NCBI GenBank assembly: GCA_963669155.1
Contig: OZ022597.1
Span: 15,638,076-15,702,075 of the forward strand
DNA length: 64,000 nt
From: Arbacia lixula
Taxonomy: Eukaryota; Echinodermata; Echinoidea; Arbacioida; Arbaciidae
Direction: 5' to 3'
In this document: one piece after another, positions 35,326 to 45,899 of the stretch
How positions within the stretch are numbered: position 1 is the stretch's first letter
Layout of the letters: every line of letters begins with the position of its first letter
Translations under genes and position numbers: made by a program
The notes under the pieces: generated by a model
Seen by the model: only the letters and a program-made list of their open reading frames with translations
The model's database searches: none
What the model was told of the DNA's origin: nothing

Positions 35326-35849
35326 TTAAAGATTGTCCGTCCCTTTTGCAAGCTTAAAATTTGAAATCCTCTATCACGATCGTAAATTGAAGAAAGTGTG
35401 ACTCAAGACCATTTCTAAGAATATAGAATGTTGAAGCTTTCTGTATATGTAAACATTTCAGCCGTTAAATTTCAAACCGACTTTTTTCGTACTACAAAAA
35501 AAGTATTAGTCTTTGTTACAGTATCTATGTGGTTATTATGCATGTGTGAAATCCTAATTTTATGAGTAATTACCAAACTTTGGAGATGATTTCTTCTATA
35601 GAACAATTTTTTTCATGATGCGTTTCATAATTTAATAAACAGATTAATCAATACAGCAGATATTTCAACACAAACTGCTAAGAGCCTGAGGTAAAGACTA
35701 TTAATCAGACGTTGTTTAGTGCATTATTTGAATTTTACACTACGTATCAGTTTCAAATTTTGAATATACAGCTTGCTAACACTTCTCTATGTTTTGCCAA
35801 TGTTTCGATGGTTTTGTGGTGATCTGAAAAAGGGACGGGCTGTCTTTAA
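35326..35849 (+). mobile_element. F4 TTAA-flanked element, copy 1 (524 bp)
   Basis: Ends AGATTGTCCGTCCCTTTT and AAAAGGGACGGGCTGTCT are inverted repeats, flanked by TTAA on both sides, as in piggyBac- or Kolobok-type elements. The second copy at 43687-44214 is about 95% similar by eye. No long frame is present. Confidence 0.85.
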
Positions 35850-35863
35850 GTGTAGACCTGCAG

Positions 35864-36042
35864 ACCAGGGTCTGAGCTGGGTGTTTGCTCTGCCCCAAAT
35901 CTCTGCCGCTGAGCTTGACCTGACAAGGGTTCAGCCCTCCTCACTGGCTACCAGTGAAGGGGGGATCAAGTCTTCAACCCCATTCAGTAGTCTCCGTCTT
36001 CAGACAGGACCTACATCTCTCACTGGTCATTCACACAGATAG
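35864..36042 (+). CDS. Weak candidate terminal exon
   Basis: After an acceptor-like GACCTGCAG, about 59 codons (QGLSWVFALPQISAAELD...TGHSHR) are open to a TAG at 36040. Composition is more protein-like than the flanks. The F4 element sits only 14 bases upstream, so a pyrimidine tract is missing. Low confidence. Confidence 0.2.
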
Positions 36043-36901
36043 TTACATATCAGCACTGGATTAATGACCAATCTACCCAGTGTTTCTTTTTGTTTTGGGT
36101 GGTTACACTCCCACTCATAAACACCACTCCACCATCTCTGAATGTCAAACAGCCATAGACCCTCTGACTAATATCTCTGAACTACCGCTCAAATAGGGTT
36201 GTACGCAACGTCTAGCAACGCTACGTCCTTTCTGAACTCACTATGTCCTTCTGGGGCCGGCCAGCCATTTAGATATGAAGTCAATCCTCGAAAACACGGC
36301 AAAGAACACGTCCCACGAACAAAAGACCAATTTTTCTGACTGCATGTAGATTTGAGGTACATGATGTACCCATTTGACTCACACAATGCCTGTTGGCAGC
36401 TAGTTTATTCACCTTTGCTCGAGCATGAAGGTACAGCTTGTGCATGGTACAGAGTGGAGTGTGTGCTTGTGCTTTTGTTTAGCGCATTTTATGAGAAAAA
36501 AAAAATAAAAAATAAGTAAGTATTAGGGTATGTAAGAAAAAGTGTACAATACAAAGGGCTAAGAATAAGTCTGACTCAGTATGATTCAATGGGTCTGAAT
36601 TTACTGAGACTAACTTCAATCTACTCATGCAATCACAAGTCAAGGCGCTAGTCTTTCTTGCAGACACACAACATGTTTCAAGAAAGTTGCTTAATTCAGT
36701 TTGTCTATGCAGACTGTTTAACCTTTCAGCTGACTATGCACTCACGATCACCCCAGATATTGCCAAAAAGATTACCCATTAGTTAACTCCCTCCAACACC
36801 AGATACAACGCTGCTCTGTGGGATTTGTGTGCACTAATGGTCAAAAGATGTACCCAGTATACACCATTCCAACATAAAGAGAAATGTTGTCACAATGTTA
36901 T
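36043..36901. other. No gene recognised
   Basis: Short frames only; an A-rich run lies near 36490-36530. Confidence 0.35.
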
Positions 36902-37274
36902 TTAAAGGGCATATACTGTACTGGGAAGGCAAAAAAGCCTTCAAAAGGTAATTGTTAGCAATCTTCTTGCCAATGGTCTTAAATTCATGTATTGACCATT
37001 TTAGAAGCTTGCTGAAAATTATTTGCCCTCAAATGATCCACATATGGAGTAATTAATGATTAATGATTAAATCCTCAAAATGTTCGGCCCGAACATTTTG
37101 AGGATTTGTGATTTAATCACTCATTACTCCAAATGTAAATCATTTGAGGGCGAATAACTTTTAGCAAGCTTCTAAAATAGGCAATACATGAATTTAAGAC
37201 CATTGGCAAGAAGATTGCTAACAATTACCTTTTGAAGGCCTTTTTGCCTTCCCAGTACAGTATATGCCCTTTAA
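36902..37274. mobile_element. F1 palindromic element, copy 11
   Basis: Full-length (373 bp), TTAA at both ends, centre AATGTTCGGCCCGAACATT. One of the best-kept copies. Confidence 0.95.
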
Positions 37275-37287
37275 CTTAGCCTAGGTA

Positions 37288-37690
37288 CTAAGCTGTGAGG
37301 TGCATGGACACAACCCAGTATGTTAACAGCTATGTCTGGTAACACAGACTATGCCCCAATCCCATCCTCACTCCTCCTACTAGGCGGCGAGGTGCATGGA
37401 CACAACCAAGTCTGTTAACAACTATGTCTGGTAACACAGACTATGCCCCAATCCCATCCTCACTCCTCCTACTAGGCTGTGAGGTGCATGGACACAACCA
37501 AGTCTGTTAACAACTATGTCTGGTGACACAGACTGCACCCTTATGACCTAATAGCTCCTCTGGCTTTTTCCCTGAGGGGAGGAGTGAGGATGGGATTGGG
37601 GCATAGTCTGTGTTACCAGACATATTAATTAACAGACTGGGTTGTGTCCATACACCTCACAGCCTAGTACCTACTGTCTAGGCTATACAG
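37288..37690. repeat. F6 array: three direct units plus an inverted unit
   Basis: Units of about 93 bp (GGTGCATGGACACAACC to CCATCCTCACTCCTCCTACT) repeat three times. An inverted unit follows (GGAGTGAGGATGGGATTGGG to TACACCTCACAGCCTAG). Confidence 0.85.
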
Positions 37691-37797
37691 AACTTGGCCA
37701 CAGTCATGCATGGAATGGCAGGCACATTGTAAGAAGTCAACGCACTGCAGGCAACAAACAAACAATACATAACTACTGGGTCCATACCAAACACAGC

Positions 37798-37897
37798 ATG
37801 CACACATACATACATACATACATACATACATACAGACAAACATACATACATACATACATACATACAGACAAACATACATACATACATACATACATAC
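37798..37897. repeat. (CATA)n microsatellite
   Basis: CATA repeats with CAGA and CAAA interruptions; overlapping His/Thr/Tyr frames are by-products. Confidence 0.95.
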
Positions 37898-37899
37898 AA

Positions 37900-38339
37900 G
37901 TGTAGAGTGATGGCGATGTTTTGCAGTCTTGAGGCAGGCTGCACAAGTCTCATTCCAAAGACATCACAAATACTGCAATCCTGGTTGTAGTATGTCTAGT
38001 TCATGAACATATCCTGCACTTGCCTACGAGCATGCATCTACACAAACACTGCAGGAGAACAGGGTCAATCCCTTTGCACGTCCAATAACACACTTTCCTT
38101 ATCTCACACTTGTTAAAAGTTCCCTTCAGAGTTCATGTCCATTGTTGTTTACATGTGGGTTGAGTTTTCCTCATACTTGCACTTTATTATGCAGATGCAA
38201 GCAACACTTTTTTATCACACAATTGTTGAAGGCCAACTCCAAAGTTCATATTCATGATAACTGAGAAACCTTCGACCCGTTCATGTACAGCATGTATGTG
38301 TTGATAAATTACAATCTTGTGTTCATTATGTTTCTCTGT
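37900..38339. other. No gene recognised
   Basis: Unique-looking sequence; nothing supported. Confidence 0.35.
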
Positions 38340-38709
38340 GGCCGTGTTTATCAACTTTTCAGAAATTTAAACGAGTTTCCAAAGGCCTTTACAAACGCGT
38401 TTCCAAACGTGTTTAAAAAAACGGTGCGTTTATCAACTCGATCGCCCAAGTCGAAAACCGGCCTTGTCACCGAAAACATGTGGTTTAAAGCCGTTTCAAA
38501 ACAGCTTTGCGTTTATCTCGCTTCTTTAAACACGTTTCTGGCTCAAACGCGTTTAGGATTGTACAAATTTGCGTGTTTCAAAACAGCTTTCCGAACCCCA
38601 TAATCAAAACACCTATGCGTTTATCAACTCCCTGAAACGCGTTTAAAAAGATTCAAACGCTTTTGGAAACCTTTATTCTACCAAAAAAAAGAGTTGATAA
38701 ACACGCCCT
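38340..38709 (+). mobile_element. F3 element, copy 3
   Basis: Starts GGCCGTGTTTATCAAC and ends GTTGATAAACACGCCC. CTGTG occurs on both flanks, a possible short target duplication. The 106-codon frame through it is not a gene. Confidence 0.85.
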
Positions 38710-39039
38710 GTGATACAGTTTTGTTTCAGCTTATATACCGACTGATATCGTTATTGCTAGCTCCACTGTGTACAGTCATTTTAGTCTTTGCTTTGATAGG
38801 GATGTATATTGTAAGCGGATGCTTACATTGTGTAATCAGGGTGCGCAGATATCATTGGCACTACCACAGAAATATGCTATAATTTGCTATGTAACCACAC
38901 ATTGCAGCATGGAACGGGAACATTGTTTTTACTCATACAGGTGTCTACAGCCTCTCCAATCAATTTTGATTTTGCTAACCCTCTACCATGAGAATGATAT
39001 TGCCTACCGGTAGCATATAAAGGGATATAAATCCCTTCA

Positions 39040-39700
39040 ATTCATCCAGCAGGGAATGAAAAGCACTCCCAATTCAGCTTTATATTTTCATTTTGTTGCA
39101 TGTTCCTCACACAAATGATTTTAATTCTTTATGCAATGCACCATTGAGGCATTCTTGCACCACATATCAATATATACAATTCCCATAGAACAGCTAAATG
39201 CCTAGCATAAAGAGGGTTAATTCCACCCAGCAGGAAATGAACAGCACAGCTCAATCAGCTTCATATTTTCATTTTGTTGCATTTTCCTCACACAAATGAT
39301 TTCAATTCTTTATGTACCATTGAGGCATTCTTGCACCACATATCATCAATATACACAATTCGTACACACTCCAGCTCAAAGGAATTGGCATAGGGAAAGG
39401 GAAAGGGAAGAAAGGGAAGGAGCCGCAGTTTTAAACCGCCGTATATTTTGTCCAATTCAGCATGGAACAATATGTTTTTTAGGCTTAAGCATCATGTTTC
39501 ATGCAGAACTGGACAAAATATACCGTGGTTTAAAACTGCGGGTCCTTCCCTTTCTTCCCCTTCCCTTTCCCTATGCCAATTCCTTTGAGCTGGAATGTAG
39601 AACAGCCAAATGTCTAGCATCAAAAGGGTTAATTCAGCCCAGCAGGGAATGAAAAAGTAGCACAGCTCAATCAGCTTTATATTTTCATTTTATTCCATTT
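39040..39700. repeat. ~200-bp tandem repeat, three copies, with an inserted MITE
   Basis: CAGCAGGGAATGAA, CAGCTTTATATTTTCATTTT and CACACAAATGATTT recur at about 200-bp spacing. The last unit is split by the palindrome at 39370-39594. Confidence 0.85.
39370..39594. mobile_element. Palindromic MITE inside a tandem array
   Basis: Arms CCAGCTCAAAGGAATTGGCA and TGCCAATTCCTTTGAGCTGG continue inward through GGGAAAGGGAA/TTCCCTTTCCC and TTTAAACCGCCGTATATTTT/AAAATATACCGTGGTTTAAA. Confidence 0.9.
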
Positions 39701-40257
39701 TCCACATGAGAACACATGTGTCATCAAAACTGCAGCGGGGGCCCCATGTGCATGTGTGCAAGGCAGCATAAACCAATCTTGGCGGCCGGCCGCGGTGCAT
39801 ACTGAGAGAGCTGCCAGGTATGTTGGGCAGCTGCCTGCCTGCAATGTACGCCATGCACTATGGATTTCATGTAAGGATAATGTGCTGTAATATATGAAGG
39901 GAGGAGAGCAGGGACTGGGTTGAATGGAAACCACACACCAACACACAACATTCCCTCAGTCAACGTCAACCATTACATATACACACGCACACACAGCCAA
40001 TGCCATGCACTGTGCAGGCACTGACAGCGGCAATGTCAATATCAAGGCATTTTCTAAACAGCAATTACAGTTTATCATCCCCAATAACTTATGATCACAA
40101 TGCCAATAAGTTCAAAGTACTATTTGCTTAAAAGAGTGCATATGTGGGTTTATTTAGTTCTCAAACGAGTAATGATTGATTACATCTTACAAGAAGCAAG
40201 AAAGATTATAAGTATTTAGCTATGCAATAATCATAATCATCAAATGAATAAATAAAT
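39700..40257. other. No gene recognised
   Basis: Contains a GC-rich patch near 39780 (GGCGGCCGGCCGCGG). Minus frames of 81-89 codons here lack support. Confidence 0.35.
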
Positions 40258-40304
40258 TTGCACACACATCATAATCTCACATGCACATACATCACTTCTC
40301 TCAA

Positions 40305-40382
40305 CACATACACACACACACACATACACACACACAAACACACACATACACACACAAACACACACATACACACACATATATG
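40305..40382. repeat. (CA)n microsatellite
   Basis: CACACA repeats with CATA and CAAA interruptions. Confidence 0.95.
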
Positions 40383-40399
40383 CATGCACATACTGTTGC

Positions 40400-41370
40400 T
40401 CATACTAACACTCGTATGGCCTGCATGTTATATTTTTGTCTCTCAGTGATCTGGTGTGCTGTCGGCGCTAAGGCCAATGATCGATGCAATACCGGTGACA
40501 TCTCCTTCATACTGGCGCCACTTCACCGGGCTACACCCAGGGTTAGGCCCAATCTAGATTGAGATTCTACAGACTTGGGGGAGAGGTGGCTAGCGCAAGC
40601 TCTTATTATCACTACTAGAAATATGTCAAACAGTTTCATTTTCACAGTGTGAAGTCTGTCTGACCTTGTAGTGACATCACTCAGAATGAGAAAATTCATA
40701 TTTCTTTACAAAATAGACAAAAATGTAATAAAAGGCACTTAAAAGTGTAGAGTAACTGATCGTTCCCAAAACATAAACTACTGGTACTGTACATCTGTAT
40801 GAGTTGCTGTTTTCGTGACTCATTGTGTAGGATCACAAATTCAACAGCATGCAAACAAATTGCCACATAATGTTAAAAGCATTTGCAGCCAAAAAAAGTT
40901 CATGCTATTCTCAAAGCACTCGCTTGTGCATTGTACTAGTAGTGGACAATGTTTCTCCAAGTCGTGTTGCATACTAATGCAGTGAGTATTGGGCAAGGCA
41001 CTTTTGAAAGTTGCCAGGGTGTCGATCGCGAAAAGAACAACAAATATTGGCCATAAAAAGGACACCACTTTCGATACGCAGATTTTATGATAACAATGAT
41101 AACTCAAAATGCTTGTTGGAGGTTTATCTGACTTGCAACAAATTCAGAGCGTATTCCATACTGTACATTGAATCTGTAGCACAAGATACAGGTGAATGCA
41201 GTAATGCATTACTATGCAGATAGCAGAAACAGCAGTGAATACATTATGAAAAAAATAGCTATATGACCACAATATGTTTCCAACTATGCATTTAACCAGA
41301 GTACTCGGCAACAAACTGCACAGTAAGCCTCGCAAATGATCACAGCTAAAAAGAGCAGCCTCACTACCTT
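40400..41370. other. No gene recognised; repeat copy at 41145-41262
   Basis: The dispersed repeat of 6130-6260 recurs at 41145-41262 (GATACAGGTGAATGCAGTAA). Frames of 63-88 codons lack splice support. Confidence 0.4.
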
Positions 41371-41374
41371 AGCC

Positions 41375-41970
41375 TTCCATCCAGGCTCTTGAACATTTCT
41401 AATCCCGAGAAAGTACAGTAATTGAAGACTCGTCACTGAATCATTCTGCTCATTTCTCAGTGTGGGCCAAGTGTGGAGGAGCTGGAGAAGAAATCGAAAA
41501 TGATTACCGGTAGTCGATCTCCTGCAGTCAGACTCCTTTATTAATTAGTTTGGTCTATTTAAAGGGCATATACCGTACTGGGAAGGCAAAAAAGCCTTCA
41601 AAATGTAATTGCTAGCAATCTTCTTGCCAATGGTCTTAAATTCATGTATTGTCTATTTTAGAAGCTTGCTGAAAGTTATTTTCCCTCAAATGATCCACAT
41701 ATGGAGTAATTAATGACTAATGATTAAATCCTCAGAATGTTCGGGCCGAACATTTTGAGGATTTGTTATTTAATCACTCATTACTCGAAATGTAGATCAT
41801 TTGAGGGCAAATAACTTTCAGCAAGCTTCTAAAATTGACAATACCTGAATTTAAGGCCATTGGCAAGAAGATTGCTAACAATTACATTTTGAAGGCTTTT
41901 TTGCCTTCCCAGTACGGTATATGCCCTTTAATGGTAAACAGGCTGAGAGGCAGGCTAGGCTGCCGCCATG
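41375..41970 (+). mobile_element. F5 element interrupted by F1
   Basis: F5 sequence up to TTAGTTTGGTCTATT is split at TTAA by F1 copy 12 and resumes GGTAAACAGGCTGAGAGGCA to the closing GCAGGCTAGG. Confidence 0.7.
41559..41931. mobile_element. F1 palindromic element, copy 12
   Basis: Full length with TTAA ends. Both arms share a copy-specific change: ATACCGTACTGGG on the left is matched by CCCAGTACGGTAT on the right, where the other copies have TGTAC/GTACA. Confidence 0.9.
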
Positions 41971-42149
41971 CCACAGAGCCAGGGAGGGGAAAGCATTGCA
42001 CAGTGGCTCCCACCACTCCGTAATCTCATAATACCGCACTTCATATCTAATCGTTCCATGATATCCTAATATGACAATGACGGATCACTCTCAGGGCCTA
42101 ATGACCCTGCATGTCAACACACACACTGTCTGCCCAAACCAGATTCACA

Positions 42150-42524
42150 TTAAAGGGAGTATACTGTACTGGGAAGACAATAAAGCCTTCACAATGCTGA
42201 TCATGAGCAATCTTCTGGCCAATGGTCTTAAATTCATGTATTGCCCATTTTAGAAACTTGCTGAAGGTTATTTGCCCTCAGATGATCCATACTTGGAATA
42301 ATGAATGATTATCAGTGAAATCCTCCAAATGTTCGGCCCGAACATTTTGAGGATTTGTGATTTAATCATTCATTACTCTAAATGCGGATCATTTGAGGGC
42401 AAATAACTTTCAGCAAGTTTCTAAAATGGGCAATACATGAATTTAAGACCATTGGCAAGGAGATTGCTCATGATCAGCATTTTGAAGGCTTTTTTGTCTT
42501 CCTAGTACAGTATATTCACATTAA
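42150..42524. mobile_element. F1 palindromic element, copy 13
   Basis: Second-subfamily copy. Two copy-specific variants are mirrored between arms (AATGCTGATCATGAGCAAT/ATTGCTCATGATCAGCATT and ATTGCCCATTTT/AAAATGGGCAAT). The right end reads TATTCACATTAA, so TTCACATTAA is found at both flanks. Confidence 0.9.
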
Positions 42525-42738
42525 AGCTACGCATCACGCTGCTTACAACGCTTGCATCAGAGCACGTCTGGATTAGACGGACGGGCGGCATGCGCATGAC
42601 AAGTGATTATCTTGAAGACTCTAATAAAGGTTGGAGGATTTAACCCTCTCAGTACAGACCACTGACAATCTCAAACCAATCATAACACAATTCATCACCT
42701 ATGGGACTGAGACAATTGTATCTGCATTCCTACTGCAG

Positions 42739-42890
42739 GCATTTTCCTGGAAATATGCCTTCACAACCTTCACAATTTACATTCCAATTTCTCCAATGGA
42801 CAATGAAGATAAAGATGAGAGTGTCATGATAAAGAATGAAATGTCAGACAGAAAACAAAAAATTCGAAAATCTCATTACTCACAGTATTT
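42739..42890 (+). CDS. Candidate internal coding exon, unrecognised protein
   Basis: A pyrimidine-rich acceptor (TCTGCATTCCTACTGCAG) is followed by 152 bases open in one frame and a donor TTT|GTAAGTAG. The exon starts in phase 0 and leaves phase 2. It reads AFSWKYAFTTFTIYIPISP, then an acidic and basic stretch MDNEDKDESVMIKNEMSD, and ends KIRKSHYSQY. I do not recognise the family; a hydrophobic segment followed by a charged tail could be a membrane-proximal region, but that is only a guess. No partner exon was found. It lies between F1 copies 13 and 14. Confidence 0.4.
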
Positions 42891-42995
42891 GTAAGTAGCT
42901 GCAGCCTCTACTATGTTGCCTATGCAGTTACAGTTTCATCCTTGTCCACTCTTACCTACAGGCTTCATGTAGGTGTGACCTCAAATGAGGCATCT

Positions 42996-43324
42996 TTAAA
43001 GGGAACATACTGTACTGGGAAGACAACAGAGCCTTCAAAAGGGTGATCATAAGCGACTTTCTTGCCAATGGTCTTAAATTCATGTTATGTCCATTTTAGA
43101 AACTTGCTCAAAGTTATTTGCCCTGAAATGATGCAAATTTGGAATAATTAGTGATTAAATCACAAATCCTTAAATTGTTTGGCCCCAACATTTTGATCAT
43201 TTGAGAGCAAATAACTTTCAGCAAGTTTCTAAAATGGAGAATACATGAATTTGAGACAATTGACAAGAAGATTGCTCATAATCTCCTTTAGAAGGCCTTT
43301 TTTGTCTTCCCAGTACAGTATATT
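42996..43324. mobile_element. F1 palindromic element, copy 14
   Basis: Left TTAA end intact (AGGGAACATACTGTACTGGG); the right end stops at CAGTACAGTATAT without TTAA, and part of the centre is missing. Confidence 0.85.
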
Positions 43325-43599
43325 GAACAGCACATTAGGAGAGAAAGAGAGAGGGCTGGACAATGTTCATTCATGTTACTGTCCAACCATCAGCAGCTGA
43401 TTTCAGGAAGAAGAAATATGTGACCTTTAGCTGCCAGACCAGTCATAAATCCACCTCGTTAAAATCTGAGAAGGTCTGCACGGATAGTGTCTGTTGATAG
43501 ATGCATGGGTAAAGGGAGAGTATCTTCAATGCCACCAGGGAGAGTTGATGTGCTCTTCAAGCAAGAGGGTGTTTCACCAAGATTTGCATTAGGCAAGAC

Positions 43600-44301
43600 T
43601 TAACGCATGATTGGTGACCTGTTCTTCGGTGCTAAATCAGATTACCGTCCGTTAAAGTTAAAATCTGTAGTTTAAAATTCTTGTTGTTAAAGATTGTCCG
43701 TCCCTTTTGCAAGCTTAAAATTTGAAATCGTCTATCACGATCGTAAATTAAAGAAAGTGTGATTCAAGACCATTTCTAAGAATATGGCATGTTGAAGCTG
43801 TCTGTATATGTAAAAAATTTCAGCCGTTAAATTTCAAACCGACTTTTTTCGTACTACGAAAAAAGTATTAGTCTTTGTTACAGTATATATGTGGTTATTA
43901 TGCGTGTGTGAAATCCTAATTTTATGCGTAACTACCAAACTTTGGAGATGATTCCTTCCATAGAACATTTTTTTTCATAATGCGTTTTATAATTTAATAA
44001 ACAGATTAATCAATAAAACAGAGATTTCAACACAAACTGCTAAGAGCCTGAGGTAAAGACTATTAATCAGACGTTGTTTACGTGCTTTATTTGAATTTTA
44101 CACTACGTATCAGTTTCAAATTGTGAATATAGAGCTTGCTAACACTTCTCTATATGTTTTGCCAATGTTTCGATGGTTTTGTGGTGATCTGAAAAAGGGA
44201 CTGGCTGTCTTTAACGCATGATTGGTGACCTGTTCTTCGGTGCTAAATCAGATTACCGTCCGTTAAAGTTAAAATCCGTAGATTAAAATTCTTGTTGTTA
44301 A
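43600..44301. repeat. 91-bp direct repeats flanking F4 copy 2
   Basis: 43600-43690 and 44211-44301 are the same 91-bp sequence with two differences. Each begins TTAACGCATGATTGG and ends CTTGTTGTTAA. The F4 element lies exactly between them and shares the TTAA at either side. Confidence 0.95.
43687..44214 (+). mobile_element. F4 TTAA-flanked element, copy 2 (528 bp)
   Basis: Same ends as copy 1 (AGATTGTCCGTCCC and GGGACTGGCTGTCT) and same orientation, with TTAA at 43687-43690 and 44211-44214. Confidence 0.9.
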
Positions 44302-44330
44302 CAAGTCTCTGAATACAACATCTACATGTA

Positions 44331-44693
44331 TGAGTGTGTTTATCAACTTTTTTTTGGGTAGAATCAAGGTTTCCCAACGTGTTTCAATTTTTTTAAACGT
44401 GTTTAAACGAGTTGATAAACACAAAGGTGTTTGAAATAGGGGGTTTGGAAAGCTGTTTTGAAACACGCAAATTTGTACGATCCTAAAGGCGTTCAAAGAA
44501 GCGAGATAAACGCAAAGCTGTTTTGAAACGCGTTTAAACCACATGTTTTCAGTGACAAGGCCAGTTTTCGATTTGGGCGATCGATTTGATAAACGCACCG
44601 TATTTTAAACGCGTTTGGAAAGGTGTTTGGAAACGCGTTCATATAGGCCTTTGGAAACGCGTTTAAATTCCTGAATAGTTGATAAACATGCCC
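44331..44693 (-). mobile_element. F3 element, copy 4
   Basis: Inverted copy running from GTGTGTTTATCAAC to GTTGATAAACATGCCC. TATGA occurs on both flanks. The 109-codon minus frame is not a gene. Confidence 0.85.
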
Positions 44694-45249
44694 TATGATT
44701 CTTCACTTTTGATTAGGATTGTAGGAAATTCACTCCCACTTTGTAAAACAGACAAAAAGGAGAATCTCATTCAGCACAAGGTCACCAGTAGTGCGTAAAG
44801 CTGTTAGTAGCTTATGGGCAGCTATACTAAAGTTTATAATGCCCCTGTCAGTGCACAGATGTGTACCGACTGCAAGCATTGCTCGCATTGAATGCATGCA
44901 TGTACTGTGGTGCGGTCAGTGGTGTCCAGTGTCTAGCCTTCAAGAGACGGGAGTTATTTGGATGACCCTCCAAAATCTAGGGGTTCAGCAGAAAATCAGT
45001 TTCCAGTTCTATTATTGGTAGGGAAGTTCTAATAAAGTTTATTCTTATATTTGTTTGACTAGCAAATGTGCTACCTGTCTAAAATAAAAACCAGGTGGGC
45101 TATAAAACTTCATTTACAGACTTTTGCCCCCCAACCCTCAACCCAAAAGAAAACAAAAACAAATACAAAAATCAGTAAGGTTGACACTGCATTTGCAGTG
45201 CCAAGCTTTGATATTTGGCATGATACACAAATGTCTGCAATATTACCAT
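44694..45249. other. No gene recognised
   Basis: Frames of 76-83 codons on plus lack splice support. Confidence 0.35.
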
Positions 45250-45500
45250 GGGTTTATTGCCATTTGGTCCAATCCCAGTGTGATCACTCACCATTTTGTG
45301 TACAACAAACCTCTTAAAAATACTGTTTTAGATTAAAACATTGGGTTAACTTATCAGCAACTCTATTCTACACCATAACCTCAACTGTGAGCCCTAATCC
45401 AGACCCCCTACCCTAACCCTAACCCATATATATCAGCATGTGATGAAATGGTAGATGAAATGGTGGACCAACTGGGATTGGACCAAATGGCGAATCACCA
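45250..45500. repeat. Inverted repeat pair, possible small MITE
   Basis: GCCATTTGGTCCAATCCCAGT at 45260 is mirrored by ACTGGGATTGGACCAAATGG near 45470. A short CCCTAACCCTAACCC run, telomere-like but only 2-3 units, lies between them at about 45410. Confidence 0.6.
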
Positions 45501-45649
45501 TTACTATGTACACCTGTGCAAGTGATGCACATGTACATCTACTCCTATGAAGTATGTTCATCTAATAACAGCGCCTTTTACAGCTGAGGAATCAATTCAG
45601 CCATAGACCTGACTATGGCTTATGCAGAGTGCTAGCTGATGCCATTGTG

Positions 45650-45880
45650 CTATGAAGCATCTGCTTGCTTGCTGGATACACCTCCTTCCTCTTGCTCTTC
45701 TCCTACCGGCCCTCTCTTATTAATCAACTCTGTGGGCCGCTTCACAAGCACCGCCATCAAGAGGGTCATTACCAAAATGGATTCCCCAGTTTGCTGGAGG
45801 TTTGGGTCCGAAGAACCCCCGTCCATCTTCTTATCTATCAAACACACTAGCAATGTCTCACGGTCACACGTTTGCAACCT
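45650..45880 (-). CDS. Candidate 3'-terminal coding exon, unrecognised protein
   Basis: On minus, an acceptor (ACAGCCTGCAG, AG at 45881-45882) is followed by 76 codons and a TAG at 45650-45652. A stop lies four codons upstream of the acceptor in the same frame, which is what an exon boundary would give. The product runs RLQTCDRETLLVCLIDKK, a helical middle GESILVMTLLMAVLVKRPTE, and ends GEEQEEGGVSSKQADAS. The hydrophobic middle with a charged tail suggests the C-terminal helix of a soluble helical protein or a membrane anchor. I do not recognise it. It could be the last exon of a minus-strand gene starting in the CpG-rich block near 52 kb, with some exons in or near the assembly gap. The overlapping 153-codon plus frame is less convincing. 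Confidence 0.4.
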   Translation of the reverse strand, partial: RLQTCDRETLLVCLIDKKMDGGSSDPNLQQTGESILVMTLLMAVLVKRPTELINKRGPVGEEQEEGGVSSKQADAS

Positions 45881-45899
45881 CTGCAGGCTGTATCAAATA

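Noticed and set aside
37642-37953. His/Thr/Tyr and Cys/Met/Tyr/Val frames
   Set aside because: Generated by the CATA microsatellite.
38283-38603. 106-codon frame on plus
   Set aside because: Runs through F3 copy 3; the same sequence in other F3 copies is not conserved as protein.
45405-45425. Telomere-like CCCTAA units
   Set aside because: Only two to three units between inverted repeats; too short to call an interstitial telomere.
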